Shown: piece by piece, positions 11,001 to 24,287 of the stretch
How the letters are laid out: each line of letters begins with the position of its first letter
How positions within the stretch are numbered: position 1 is the stretch's first letter
NCBI RefSeq assembly: GCF_000313135.1
Contig: NW_004457532.1
Coordinates: forward strand, 412,719 to 476,718
DNA: 64,000 nt
Source of the DNA: Acanthamoeba castellanii str. Neff
Lineage: Eukaryota; Discosea; Longamoebia; Acanthamoebidae
Direction of reading: 5' to 3'
The notes under the pieces: generated by a model
Told to the model about the DNA's origin: nothing
The model's input: only the letters and a program-made list of their open reading frames with translations
Database searches by the model: none
Translations under genes and position numbers: made by a program

Positions 11001-14000
11001 CACACGACACACACAACGTCGTCGGCCACACGTACGGAGGTCGTCGTGGTGCTGTTCATGGACCGTCTAGCGGGGCGGGAGGACGTACTCAGAAAGTTGA
11101 AGTTGAGGACCTGAGCGGCGTACTCCTTGACCCGCTCGTTGTCGCTCTTCAAAAACTGGTCCACGCCCTCAACAGCGCACAGCGTGCGATCCTTGCCTAT
11201 GCGTGCGCGGGGTGAGCACACGACCGGAGCTGTTTCTTGAGCTGCGGGATTGACGCGTGGCTCGCGAGTACCAGAGATGGAAGCGGCGGCCAAGGCCAGC
11301 ACGCGCAGCGCCGCGATTTGGACAGTGTCGGCTGTCGGAGCGGAGAATTGGCTCACGACCGCATCCCAGGCACCGCTCCGGCCGAGCGCCTCTCGCAAGC
11401 CTACAGCTTCAGCGCGTCCTGGTCGTGTTGTGCGGTGCGGGCTGCGTGAGTCATTACCACTCGATGGCTCATCGCAGAAGTTTGGCACTGTTGCGAACAT
11501 GGGGGAGGGCCGCCAGTGAGTACCTTCTTCCTCTTCTCGGGCCAGACAATGGCCGATGGTAGCCAACAGATGCGTGCGAGAGGTGTCGGTCAGGAGCGAT
11601 GCCAGAGCGCGCGCCAAAACATGAAACAGAAAACGGCAGGGCGCTGCCGCTGAGCCTCCGTCACTGTGAATTGAGTCACCCTGTTGGTGGTGAGGCTGGG
11701 CCACGCTTGTCGGTTCTTCCGCCGGCGCACCACCAGGCTGAACTTGAAACGACGACAGCTGAGGGAAGAGCAAATCTATTGAAGAAAAGAAATGAAAAGA
11801 AAGGGGTCAGGAAATGGGTTGGCGTGGACGTGCGGGAGGTCGGCGTACCGGAGGCTGAGAAGTTGCGTAGAGCCAGAAGCAGGTTCTGAACCCAAATGGC
11901 GTGGTGATCGACGAGAGAGCCGTGGCTTTTCTTCTCCTTCTTGCGCAGCTTCCTCTTCTCCTCGAGAAACTCGGTCGCGGCCACCTTCATTAGTTGCTCA
12001 GCGACTTCGTGCTTCGCCAGAACGGCGGCTCCTGTTCATGGCCTCGTGAGCGACCGCACATGCACGCACACACGAGCAGAAAAAGAGTACCAGAATAGGG
12101 GAGGGAAGCGATTGCGCGGGCAATATGTGTTCGTGCCCGCACAGAGGCGTTGACGTCGCGCAGAAGCGCGACCAGGTACTTGAGGTGGTGGGAGTTGGCC
12201 AGCACCTCGCCGCGGCAGGATTCTAGTAGTGACGACACGGTGCAAAAAGCGTGTTAGGCCTCCACCACTTGCCCACCCACGCCATGTCCAAAGTTCATTG
12301 TGAGCGAGCCGTGTGTGTGTGTGTGTGTGTGTGCGTTGTGGCACCTAATCGCATGCAGTTGGCCAGCAAGCGGGTGGAGGCAATGAAGGCCTTCTTCCGA
12401 TCGCCGAGCGACGGCATGCAAGCGATCATGACCGACACCGCCTTGGCCGAGCCCAAAACCGTCCTCGCCGCTCCTGATGTCCATCACTCACTCGTTGAGA
12501 AAAAGGCGAGCTACACGCAACACGTTTGGGGCAGATACCATGCGCGGAACAGTTGCTCAAGGTGGTGATGAGCAGGGTGATCACGTCGTCGCTTTCCTCC
12601 GCTTCCTTCTTCTCGCCTTTCGCTTTCTTTTTCTTTTCCTTCTTGTCGCGTGAGACTCGCTTGCTCTGGCCTCTGGGTCTGGGACTCGCGGTCGGGCTGG
12701 GGCTTTGGCCGCGGGGGCTGGTGAGAGGCCCCTGGCCGCGCGGGCTGGTGGGGACAGCGCTGGACCAGGTCGAGGCCTTTTCCTTCTTGACCCGCGTCAG
12801 CCGGGGCGACGCCTCTTTCGGCGATGAAGACAGTGTCGGACTTCGCTTGCTGCGCGGCGAACCAAATGGCTGCTTGCGCAACACACGACACACACGACAC
12901 ATGCGGAAATGAGTCAAGGTCGGAGGAGTTGACGCTGTGCACAGCGTACCCCGTCGAGGCTGGCCTTCAGCTTTGACAGCTGGTGCAGCGCGTCAATTTC
13001 CTGCGCCTTGTCCCGAATCTCCTCCTTGGCGTCGGATTCCGACCAGGCCTTCACGCAGTCCACCAGGCGCTCGAGCCAGCAGCTGGCACCGTCGGGCCGA
13101 CCGCCCCTGGATCCAGGACTAGCCGGCGATGAAGCCTGTTGCTGCAGCTCTGCTTTGTCTATTAGAAAATGGGTAAGCAAGCACCACCAACACCACACCG
13201 CCGAGCAATGTCGACGCACCGGTGGTCTGCGCGGTTGAGTGGCTGCCGGTTGGTTGTTGGTTGGTGGTAGGATAGCACATCGCCTTCAGTCCGACGCTGC
13301 ACCGCGTCGAGATCTCCACGACCTGCAGAACGTCGCAGATGATCTTCCCGCGAAGCGGTTTGGCGATCGGGGCTAATTTGAACGCGACCGAGCCCTGCGA
13401 GCCGTGCTCCAGCGCCACGATATTGCCGAAAGTGAACGACTGCTTGGCGGATCGCGGCCAAAGGCTCCAGAAGAGGTCCAGAAATGCCGTCTGGCTCTGC
13501 TTGGCCTCGCCTGTCACGCACGAGGCCTCGTGAGCGGTGTGAGGGAGCGTCGATAGACTCTGCTTCCAACGTACCTGGTCGCCGAAAATAGAGCTGCCGC
13601 AGGACGTTCGCTGCGGGGGCATACAGGTCGGGCGCGCACGAAGCCACGCACCTCAACAGGGTGGCGATGTTGACCGTCGTATCCACCGTGTCGATGAAAC
13701 CTACACATTCCACACACGAGCACCACGCACTATCAGGACTGGCAGGTGGGTGACTGGACAGCCGAGCTGGTGTCACTAGTGTGATCACGCACGTTCGTCC
13801 TGCGCGAAATGATTCACAAGCGCGAGCGCCGAGTCGAGCGCCGAGTCCTCTCGGAGCTTTGCCAAGTCTTCGCTCTCGCCGCCCTGTATGATCTCCAGGG
13901 CCATGCCCAGACCTCCAGCCTGCGCAACAGCTTTCCTGTTTTGTTCTGCGCATGCATGTCAGTGGCGCGCGGCCAATGAATCGGGGGTCCAGTCAGGGGT

Positions 14001-15996
14001 GTGAATGCCGACAGCACTTGAGGGCAAACAACGACGCAACGCAAAAAAAGAGCGCAGGGTACCCTCTCGCGCAAAGATGGCGGCGAGCCGCAGGGACAGG
14101 TGTCTGATCCGCTTGTAGTCGGACTTGAGCATCCAGTCCGAGCCCAGGTGGTGCAGCAGTTGAGCAGTCTTGTCGCGCACTTCGTCCTGATAGACGGACG
14201 CTGCTCGATCCACCATGCAACCGACTAGGTGTTACCATATTGCACTCATTTTCGCCGAACTTGGTGGCGAAGCGTTTGAAGTGCAGCTGCTGTGCCACAG
14301 TATATATGACACGAAAGCGTACCATGCGAAGCGCAGTTGAGAAGGGCGATGAGCGCACACTCGGCCGCATCCCGCTCGAAAGAGGTGCTCGAGGCGCCCT
14401 CTTCCCCCTCGCGGTAGAGGAGCTCGGGGATGTGCTCCATGAGTTTGGAGACGCGCCAGGCGTACACCTCTGTAACCGTCTCAAAGATCAGCAAACAAAT
14501 CGCGGGGGGGGGACTAGAACGCTGCGCAGTGTAGTCGTCGTAGTAGTACCTCGTGCGGCTGTGTTGCCCAACGCAAGCAGCGCGTAGCCCTTGAACTTGA
14601 GCGTGGCATTGGCAGAACTCTGTACACTGTCCTTCGCCCCGACCAACTGGCTCAGGCTGTCGCCCATGCCCGACAGCCACAGTCGGTCCTGGTTGTGTGC
14701 TGGTGGGACAAAAGAAAGAGGGGAGGGGGTAAGTCAGTTCGACTCGTATGCATATACAATTGCAGTGCAGGCGCCCTGGGGCTGAAGGGTACGTGTGGTG
14801 GCCAGATGGGCGATCGTCTGTAGGGCGTACTCGCGCACGCTTTCGTTGGGAGATTTCGTAAATAGTTTGTACAGTTTCTTGAAGCACGAGCAGCCGATCT
14901 CCTCCTTGTTGGCCTCTGTCCGAGTGTGATGCGGATGAGTGGCGCGCAGCTGCGAGTGCACTGGTCGCGCCTGCGGGTCGGGGTTGCACTCTCACTACGT
15001 ACCGAGCAGGGCGACTTGAGAGAGGGCGTAGATAATGGTCGAGTGCAGCTTGGCATCGTCGGGGCAATCCTTAAGGAAGCGGAGCATCCGCAGATGCCCT
15101 GCGCTCTGTACAATTTCCTCCTTCTTTACATCTGCCGTTCGCTCACAACCAAGTCAGGCCAAGAATAAAGACACCGCGATAAGAACGGCGATCGCTTCGC
15201 TTTGCTTTGCTGCAGCGCTGGATGGCACTACGCGTACCATCGCGACCCGAGGCAATATTCGAGAGTGCGTGCGCTGCATACGTGTGCAGAGTGGCATGGT
15301 CCAGCAAGGCGATGATCGCCTCGACCTGGCGCAGCTTGAGGATCTCCAGCACCCAGTTGGTTTTCTCTGTGTGGACGACAAAAAAGAACGCAGCACAAGA
15401 GCGTGAGGCGTCAGGTCGTGGCACGAGAGTGTTGCCTTGGCAGCAACCGCGCACCCTGTTCGGTTTCAGTGGCCAGCAGGAATCGGTACTCAGCAACAGG
15501 CTCGCCTGACCCCTGAAGCGACAACCCACCGGCGCTGCACACAGTCCATGAGTGGGACTGCTTCTTGTCGATTGCCTGCAAGAAAGAAAGCAAAGCGGCA
15601 GCGTGAGGTGTGAGTGTAACGTTATGTAGGGGAGAGAAGAAGAAATGGGTGAGCTACCAGCACATCGATGACGCAGGTGTCCAGCGCAGGAATGACACCC
15701 TTCACCTTGTGCACGTGGTAGTCCTGCCCAATGAATAAATGCGAAGAGTGTAAATAATAGCTCTTTTTTCATCAGTGATAATATTGTACGCGAAATTATC
15801 TATCATTTATTTATTTATTTATGCTTAAAAAATAAATAAGTACCTCTTGCTTCTGGTAGTACTCGAGCTGGTTGTTGGTTGTCAATACGCAAAATCGCTC
15901 CTTAAATCTGCCGATGGCCCCGAGTTTCTGGACCCACACGTGGCCCAGCTTGAGCGTCTTGCCTCTGGGCACCATCGAGTTGTGTTTCGAAGCCAT
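6895..15996 (-). CDS. PH - armadillo repeat - SPRY domain protein
   Basis: One large gene with roughly twenty or more exons. The start at 15996 is followed by a PH domain: TLKLGHVWVQKLGAIGRFKE, then the strand RFCVLTTNNQLEYYQKQE, an exon starting DYHVHKVKGVIPALD, and a closing helix with the PH-type Trp (KTNWVLEILKLRQVEAII). Armadillo-like helical repeats follow, such as AIIALLDHATLHTYAAHAL and SPNESVREYALQTIAHLATT, continuing to about 10.6 kb. Between about 10.4 and 8.4 kb lie long Ser-, Lys/Glu- and Asp-rich linkers. The C-terminus is a SPRY domain (WPYFEILIVNRGYYGYGP, SIAVGLGAKNH, GDVIGCGFN, SEVFYTKNGLFLG) ending HLIRLST. It is likely a membrane-phosphoinositide-binding scaffold, but the exact role is unknown. 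It shares a 233 bp promoter with COG4. The chance that it is two genes is low, because frames continue through every junction checked. Confidence 0.8.
7972..8018. repeat. (GTGC)n tetranucleotide array
   Basis: About eleven to twelve uninterrupted GTGC/GCAC units inside an intron of the PH-ARM-SPRY gene, between the 8.0 and 7.9 kb exons that lead into the SPRY domain. Confidence 0.9.
12310..12334. repeat. GT dinucleotide repeat in intron
   Basis: Short (GT)n, read as (CA)n on the transcribed minus strand, in an intron of the PH-ARM-SPRY gene. Confidence 0.8.
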
Positions 15997-16229
15997 TCAG
16001 CCGCCCGATGCCTTGAAATATATCAAAAATAAAACCTCAAGATGTGCGTCTAGAAGTTGGTCAATGTCCGTGGCATCGATGAAAGATTGGAGCAGAGTGG
16101 GTGAGTACAAGGACGCGAGGCCAGCACTCAAGTTTGCCCAGTGCTATATACCCGCTAGGGAAATTGAGAAGGAAACAGATGGGGAAAACGAACACAGAAC
16201 AGGTCTGCGCCTGACACGTCGCAAGCAAG
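15997..16229. promoter_or_regulatory. Bidirectional promoter, PH-ARM-SPRY / COG4
   Basis: Only 233 bp separate the two divergent start codons, so both 5' UTRs and core promoters must lie here. No clear TATA box or other named element is visible. Confidence 0.6.
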
Positions 16230-19200
16230 ATGGAGGCAGGACCCGCTTCGAAAATGGGAACGAATGCAAAGCTTCCCGTGCTGAAGGATCTCTACATGGT
16301 CACTGACATTGAGCAAGCTCGCGCCCTGCTCGAGGCTACACTCGACCAAGAGAAGCAAATTCACACAGATTTGGAGAACATTCTTCTCAACGCAGAGGAG
16401 GTGGAGTCCACCCTCGCCACAGTTGAAGAGATTCCGTACTGCCCTACCTTACCATGGTGTCGCTGGTCCCTGCATCCTTCATCACGACTCACCCCCCTTT
16501 ACATTCGCAGGATTCGAATAAAGCCTGTGCAGAAGGAGACGACGCGTCTGCTCTCCACCATCAGCAACACGTGCTCTTTGGCCAACGCTGTCTCTGCCAA
16601 GATTAGGGACCTCGACTCGACCAGGGTTCGTGCCTCACTTTTCTTCTCACGAAAGCTGGGCGTGCACTCACATAGCTTTATGTACGTCATGTTCGCCCAC
16701 CTTGCACAGGAGCGGATCCAGCTCACGATGAACAAGCTGCATGACATCATTGATGTGAAGAACTGTGTGAGTGGCGTGGAGGACGCCATGGCCAAGGAGG
16801 ACTACGAAACGGCAGCTTCGCACATCGGCAGATACCTTACCATTGGTAACGCTGTTGCGCTCTCAGTGAACTCGGTGGCATGCTAGGGTGACACCCTTGG
16901 CTAACACTCTCGTGTGTTGGACCCGCCAGGCGACAAGTCGGTCCTGGAGGAGACCGCCAGCAACCAGCTCAAGACGGCCGAGAATAAGCTGAAGGAGATC
17001 GTCAAGCAAAAGCTCGAGCAAGCCATCCGCGCTGACGATCAGCCAAACATCATTCGGTAGGCCAACCCGATTCGTTGACGTTCGCATCAGCTTTTCTGGT
17101 TAATGCGAGAGGTGCTGCTGTTCCGCCACAGGTTTTGTCTGCTCTACGCGCCTCTGGGCCTCAAGGAGGAGGGTCTCACCAGATACTCTCACTATCTCCG
17201 CAAGTTGGTTTCCACCGAGGCTGACTACATCATCAAGAACCTGCTTCGACCGAAAGGTTAGCCTTCCGTTCTTTCTTGCGTGCACGCACAGACGTCCATG
17301 GACTCAAACACGTACTCTCTTGTCAGATGGACCAGCTACGGTGGCCCAGAACATCGAGGCTAGCGGAGGGGAGCAACTCTCGTACGCTGACGGGCTCGCA
17401 CGTTTGTATGAGTTCATCGCCGGCATCATCGACGAACAGCAATCTCTCGTTGAGGAACACTTTGGTACGGCACCTCCGCTGTGACACTGTTCCTCTGTGC
17501 GCCGTGGCGCTTACTCAAACTACGCGACTCCCATCGAGCAGGTCCGGGCAGCATGGTGGTCGTAATCAAGAACCTGCAGCAACAATGCGACGTCCATTCC
17601 ACCAAGATCCTCAGCCTCTTCAGTCAGGATACCAACATGCTCAAGATGGTAAGCCTATTCTATTTCCCGCAAGCTAGTGTTAGGTCTGTTAAATAGCGAG
17701 TAACTTTGCTGGCCTACAGATCGATGACATTGTCAGATCCGAGAGGAGGGAGCGACGTATGCTTGGTAAGCGAGTGGCTCTTTATGATGAGGCGCATAGT
17801 GCCAGTTGCTTCTACATACCTATTAATCTATACCCACCTGCGCATTGCCTTGCGGTCGATGTAATTTAAAAGGCCACATGCGCTTAGGTTCCGATGCTCG
17901 GGATGCGATCGATCCCCGAGACCTTGCCGGATTGCTCGATACCATCGCCATCCTCAATCACCGCACCGAAGTCTACGATCGCTTCATTCGAACTCGCGCA
18001 CGGTACGTCGAGCCACTTTGGAGAACCTTCGAATGTGAACACTAACCCCGGTATGTATCCGCGTCGTGCTTCGGGCTACATCATTAGGCTCTGTCTGGAG
18101 AACGCGGGACAAACGCCCAAGCACCCGGGTCATCCCTCGAGCATGCAAGATGGTCTCATTCACTGCAGCGAGCTCAATAGGTCGATGCAGGAGATGATGG
18201 GCCACTACATTAAGCTCGAGGAGTACTACATGATCCAAAGCGTGAAGAAGGTAGCGATTTTAGTGTTGTAACTATGTTAACTCTCACCTGCTCTAGATAG
18301 CTCACCTGTCATTCGCCAACCACAGGCTGTCGCGATGGATTCGCACTCTCAGGAGAGCATTACCACGACCATGGTGGACTACGTCTTCTTTGTGCTTCAA
18401 GTGCGTACCGCCCCTGTTGCCGAGAGGCGTATTTGTGTCGGGAGAAAGTTACACAACTGCTGACGTTGTGTTTCCGCGCAGAGCTGCACCCAGCGTGCAC
18501 TCTCCACGCATAACGTCAACTCGATGTGCGCGATTGTGAACATGATCAACACGACGCTCAACATAGACTACAAGGAGGTCCTGCAAACCATGCTGGCTGA
18601 ATACAGTGCCGGCAAGGGTCCCACCGGTGACCATCGGACAGACTACATGGTACTCACTTACTCACCTGCCCTCATTGATGTACATAACAACCGACCAACA
18701 TCCCGTTTGCTGCCACTAGATCGTACTGAACAACATCGAAGTGAGCTGCGAGTACATTCTCAAGCTCAAGGCGAACCTTGAAGCAGAAGAATCAAACATC
18801 TTCACCGACCCCGTCGAAAAGGTACGCAAAACACGCTACGCCGGACATCAACGAAGACATCACTAACTCTCTTGCTTTCTCGCTTATGGCCCTGCAGGAA
18901 AAAATGAAGTCCTGTATTCACGACCTCCTTGAGACGTCGCGAAACTATAAGCAACTCCTTCATGTACGTTCTACTCCCTGTTCCTTTTTCATCGCGCGTT
19001 TCGGCTGACTTGCTTCTCGCAACACAGAACAACTTGGAGCAGGTGGCGCAGACCATTACGCCGTCGATTCGACCACTGATTGAGATCTTCAGCGCCGTGA
19101 ATTATCAACTGAACGAGGTATGCTTCTCCGAGTTATGAGTAACGTGCGAGCTACCTCTCTCCCAGCCACCGCTAACGTTGTCGTATGCAACGTAGGCCGA

Positions 19201-19981
19201 GTACGCCGAGTATGAAATCAATGACCCCTTCGTCTACAAGATCACGGCTGGACTGGACAACCTGTTTGCGCCCTTCAAGGTGCTGACTGCATGCACTCGC
19301 GTGTCGCCCTTACATTGGCTCACCATAGCTCTGCGCAGATGCATCTCACCGAGGGCAACTACGACGGATTGGTCCACATCGTTATTCACGACATTGCCAC
19401 ACGTCTCGAGAAGGCCTTGTTCCAGAAGCGCTTCAACCAAGTACGCCGCCTTTACGACCATTCGGGACTGCATAGCTGTCGTGTACTCACTAATACCCCC
19501 CCCCCAATGAAGATGGGCGCTCTGCAGTTCGATAAGGACCTGCGACGCCTGGTCAGCTACTTCACATCGGTGGCGCACAATGCCGCGAAACTCACGGGCA
19601 CAACGGTGCGGGGCGAGTTTGCTCGTCTTTCGCAGATCGCCTCCCTGTTGAACTTGGAGAAGGTACCGTGTAAGCCCGCAGCCGCTGGTGACCCCCACAC
19701 AAGCTAAGCGAATCCCCCTGTGCAGGTGAGCGAGGTGATGGAGTATTGGGACGAGAATGCGCGCCTGCAACTGAGACTCACGCCAGGAGAGGTACGCTAA
19801 GCACTTAGGAGCTCTCTTGGGCCTTAGTAGCACTGTAAGTGTGATGCGACCACCAACACCGTATTTTTGTCAACGTCGCTTTGTGTGGCGTATGCTTGCC
19901 ATCGGTGCGTAACAGGTGCGGAAAGTGCTTGCGCGCCGTGTGGAATTCCGTGCCGAGGACATCGCCCGCCTCAAGCTGTGA
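16230..19981 (+). CDS. COG4: Conserved oligomeric Golgi complex subunit 4
   Basis: COG4 belongs to the tethering complex for intra-Golgi retrograde vesicles. The start MEAGPASKMG precedes the conserved N-terminal helix (KDLYMVTDIEQARALLEATL). Successive exons carry DKSVLEETASNQLK, CLLYAPLGLKEEGLTRY, VSTEADYIIKNLL, YEFIAGIIDEQQSLVEEHFG, HCSELNRSMQEMMGHYI, STHNVNSMCAIVNMINTTL and FDKDLRRLVSYFTSV. The C-terminus has the family signature VSEVMEYWDE, RLTPGEVRKVLARRVEFRAEDIARLKL, here split over two exons. About nineteen short introns interrupt it. The length of roughly 750 to 800 residues matches other eukaryotes. Confidence 0.95.
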
Positions 19982-20318
19982 GGCCCGGGACGTCGTAACC
20001 AACAAGAAGCTCGCCAGCAACCAATCGGTCCATGCTCTGTTGTTGAGCCCAAGTAAAAATGGGCGAAAATGCCTTTTTTTCGCTAATTTTGTTGTTTGAT
20101 TTAATTGATTACGGCTGGTCAGAACTATACAGCGCAGAATTTTCGGTGGAACCTTGTCCCGCGGCCCAAGGAAGCAAGCGGGAATTTGAAGCTCACAACC
20201 AACGTGGCGTTCTGTGCGGTTGGTTCGTAAAAAATCAAAACAATCATCAAAGTAAGCAAGTGGATTGTTGCTGTTGGAAGCGAAGGACAACGAATACGTT
20301 TGGTCAAGGGAACCCTTT
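19982..20318. other. Intergenic region COG4 / BCAS3-like
   Basis: About 340 bp holding the COG4 3' UTR and the upstream region of the next plus-strand gene. It is T- and A-richer than the flanking exons. No gene is seen. Confidence 0.5.
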
Positions 20319-22514
20319 ATGTCGTACAATGGCGTCGTTGCAGAGAAGCGCAAAGCCAGGTTCGTGGCGTTCTAATTTAGATTTTTGCCATCATCAGCTG
20401 TTCTTTTGCATCGCATCTTCACAGCTATTATTTTTTGCCAATTTATTTGCTTTCATTCTCTTTATCTGTTGCTTTGCATTTTATGTGGTTGTATTACATT
20501 TTTATTATTAACCATTTTCTACTTATTTAATTGCGCAGCGAGCAAACCTACTTGAAGAGCCTTGGGACGTACGTGTCGGGATTTTCGTCTTACATACCCT
20601 CGGGCTTGAAGAAGCAGCTGTCCAGCACCCAGCCTCATGATGAGCGGGACAAAGTCATCTGGGTTGGATTCGACAATTATGAGAAAGGAGGCAAGAGGTA
20701 ATTCACATTCCCGCCTCTCCAATCTCTACACTCTCTAATTGACCACGTATCGATCTCAGCCGGCAGTGCCTGCTCTTGAGTTTTGTGAACGGGTTCCAGA
20801 TTTGGGACATCGAAGACCAGCCAGACTTGATCTGCGAGCTGGTCTCCAAGAGGGAAGGCGCAATCAAGTGCTTTAAGGTGCGTCCTGACCACGCAGTGAC
20901 GCGCTGCCCTACCCACTAACCGCGAGGGCGCGTCTTCTTCTCCTAGTTCCTGCAAACTCCACCGGAAGGGACGCCCAAGGGACGCCTGACGGACAAGCAC
21001 CCACTGATCGCCTTGGCGTACGTCATCTTGGCTTGAATTGACTTGATCGTGTGCCAGCTCGTTCGCTGGTCGCATCGATATCAATGCGCCCCTCGGTTTG
21101 AAGACAAGCGCTCTCATCACCATTGGTGTCACCAATAGGTCAGCCGAGGATAGTGCCAAGTTTGCAAAGACGGCAGTCAAGTTGTACTCCTTGCGTGAGC
21201 AGGACTACATCAACACCATGCGCTTTCGATCGGAAGTGTACTCTATTTTGTGCAGCAAGCGCATGCTGGTTGTGGTGCGTGCACCTCTCTTTTCTCTTTG
21301 TTTGTTGCATCAAGCGTACCTACGTAGAAGCTCTCTTCTCTCTTGCTAACTGTGCTGGTGCGGGAACGCGTGTAGGCGCTGCACGATCACATCTACGGTT
21401 TCGACATTGTAAATATGAACAAGATCTTCAGTCGGCCGTACCATCCGCAGGATCCGCAGTTCCTGCCGCAGATGCGGGCCTACGGGCGCTCGTCGCCTTC
21501 CATGCGCACCAAGCCCTCGTCGCCGTCATCGCTCATCGCGCTGGGTCCGCGGTGGCTGGCCTACCCCGGCAAGAAGGTGCAGAGCATCAAGGACGAGGAT
21601 CCCACCAGCAACACCATGGATCAGCTGGTCGAGGCTGCCAAGTACCTCAGCGACGTCGGCTACAAGACCATGTCGAGCTACTTCTCGCCCGAATCGCAGC
21701 CGGCTGGACCTGCGGCCCCCGCCCTCACGCCCGAGGACCTCGCCAACTTTGGCAACGTACGTTGTCTGTCGTCCAGAGTGCGCAGTAGTCCTCTGCGCAG
21801 TTGTTCGCTTCGAGCTGTGCTCACCCTCGCGTGGTGCGTGTTGCTCGTTACAGGTGATCGTGCACGATGTGTGCACGGGCAAGACCGTCGCTCATTTCCG
21901 GGCACACAAGGAGCCGCTGTCGTATCTGGCGTTCGACCCGAGCGGCACCCTGTTGGTGACGGCCGGAGCCGGCGGTTACGAGTTCAACATCTTCCAGATA
22001 CGTCCATCGTCGGGTGCTCTGCACGAGAACGCTTTGCCTCTGTACGCGCGCCACCCCTCTCCGTCTCCGCCAGCTGGCTTCAAACTAAGCAATTGCCTTC
22101 TCTTTTCTTTTGTTCCTCTTTTGTTGTTCAGCTACACCCTGGTTCGCGGTCGGACAAGTGCCGCTATTACGGACATCACGTTCAGCAACGACAGCCGATG
22201 GATGGCCGTCAGTACCTCGCACGGAACAACACGTACGACACATACACCCTCTTGCCAAAGAGCGCACTTCCCCAAAAAACAGCTTCACACACCCCTGCTT
22301 ACTCACCCATTGGTGACGGTACAGACATCTACGCCATCAATCCCGAGGGCGGTCCTGTGAATATTCACACCCACATTCCGTCCGAGCCGATTGCTAGCCA
22401 CGAGGCGCCGTTCATCTTCAACCACCCGCTTAATCCCAAGCACATGGTCCTGAGCGTAGTGGAGCGCATCAAGCAGGCTGGACTCGTTCCTGAGGAGAAC
22501 ACGGTAAGTAACAC

Positions 22515-22553
<39 letters not shown>

Positions 22554-23912
22554 CACACAGTAAGTCAAACGCTGAGCTTTGTCTGTGTCCCGCTCGCTTG
22601 ACTCCAGACGCACCAGCCAACAACAGCGGCCATGATCACGAGCACGCCGTCAAAGATGAAAATCCTGGTGGTGACCCACGCGGGCATCCTGAACCAGTAC
22701 AATCTTCGGCCGCACGGCCCGGCGCCCGGGCCGGACGTGGACCCAAAGACGCTGCAGTTGACCGTGGAGCCCACCTTCTACTGGGACGTCTGTCGGCGAA
22801 GCAGTTGGCCTCAGCTGCTGACGCGGGTCAAGTCCAAGAAGGCCGAACCGGCCGACGGGCAACCAACCACCAAGCCCAAGGAGAAGTCGTCCAAGGACCC
22901 GAGGTATTCCCACCGTCACCGTCTTCCCACCGTGTTGCGTGTTGCGTGTTGCGTGTTGATTGCAGGCTTACACAACTTCGACTCTCCTCTCTCTCTCTCT
23001 CTCTTTCATTCATTCATTCAGTTGGCTTTCCAACGTGGAGATATGCACGCACACGCCGCATTTCCGGCCACTGTGGGCCGGACCGCAATTCACGTTCAAG
23101 ACCTACCGCAAGCCGGCGCACGGCACGCTCACGCTCTCCCACCAGCTGATGGAGCCCATCCACGAGGAGAGCAAGATCGAAGCCAAACACAAGCCCGGCG
23201 GCACCACCAACTCTGGGTAACTGCTTACCGCAACGTCTTCTGTCCTTTGCTTTGAATCGACTCTAATCGGCGTCCCGGTGGTCTCATACGTATGTGCGCG
23301 CGCGATGCAGTGTGCTCGACCCTTCGGCCTGGGGGCCAGCGGAGATGGAGGAGGGAGTCCCCTCTGGCTCCATGGGCAGGGAGCTCAAGGGTATGCCGCC
23401 AACCAAGATTTTTATGCTTATTGCACCCTTTTTACCGACGTATGTGTGTCACTTCTTCCTTCTCCAGACCACATCAACCAGGCGATATCGACTCCCATGC
23501 GGTTCGCTGAGAAGAAGACTGGTAACGTGCCTGCCTTCTTTCTCTCTTTCGTCCAGCTTGCCTCACTCGGCCGTGCTGCATTTATGGCTCACACTCCCTT
23601 CCAACTTCACAGAGATGGTGCTCATCGACAGTCTCGTAGGCGACTACAAGAATGGACTCGCTGGCAAGGGCTCGTCCTCTTCTTCTTCCTCTGCCTCGTC
23701 GTCCGGACTCGGCCACGACTCCCCCACCGACAAGGTAACACACACACATACGCACACGCACACGCACACCACACGCAATCGCGGGAGTTGGGAGGGCTCA
23801 CCGCGGTGTATTGCAGAAGAAGTCCGACAACGACAGGCCCCACGACAGCCCACCCCTCCGGATGGACCCGAACCCGCAGAATCTCTACTCCTACGATGAC
23901 GAAGACTACTAG
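20319..23912 (+). CDS. BCAS3: BCAS3-like WD40 protein
   Basis: The start is taken at 20319 (MSYNGVVAEKRKA) because only this frame joins the second exon; the ATG at 20329 runs into a stop after splicing. Recognisable BCAS3-family segments are KVIWVGFDNYEK, CLLLSFVNGFQIWDIEDQP, KTAVKLYSLREQDYINTMRF, LIALGPRWLAYPGKK, HDVCTGKTVAHFRAHKEPL, YLAFDPSGTLLVTAGAGGYE, ITDITFSNDSRWMAVSTSHG and HIYAINPEGGPV. The C-terminal part carries Ser-rich stretches and ends NLYSYDDEDY. BCAS3 pairs with PHAF1 on autophagic membranes and has been linked to cell migration. The WD propeller and BCAS3 C-terminal domain are in the expected order. Confidence 0.88.
22514..22560. repeat. CA dinucleotide repeat in BCAS3-like intron
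   Basis: Nearly pure (CA)n of about 40 bp inside an intron. Confidence 0.9.
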
Positions 23913-24287
23913 ATAGACACTCTACGTCGTCGTCGTCATCGTCGTGTCTCCTCTTCCTCGAATGGCCTGCCGTTTACCGTTTACCGCATCCGCGACTAGT
24001 GCCTCCTTGCAGCTATAGCGATACTCGCTGAGCCTCGTTCCTTCAGACCGTTCGAGAACAGAGAGAGAGAGAGAGAAGAAAAAGAAAGTTGCATAGAGAC
24101 GATACATGCATCATACTATACAGGGCATGGTGTACATACATACATAAGCCATCTCTCCCTCTCCCCACGCATCCCTTCGCCCCTTTGTGCCGCTGTGGCG
24201 GAGCAGCAAGGCATGTTGTACAAAAACAATCATCTTCACGGCCTTGAGAAAAACACAAGTCTCTCGTTGGAGGAGGCCATGGCGAGC
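23913..24287. other. Convergent 3' intergenic region
   Basis: About 375 bp between the stops of the BCAS3-like gene (+) and the glycosyltransferase gene (-). It contains a GA/AG-rich tract at about 24060-24090 and CATA repeats near 24136. No gene is seen. Confidence 0.5.
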
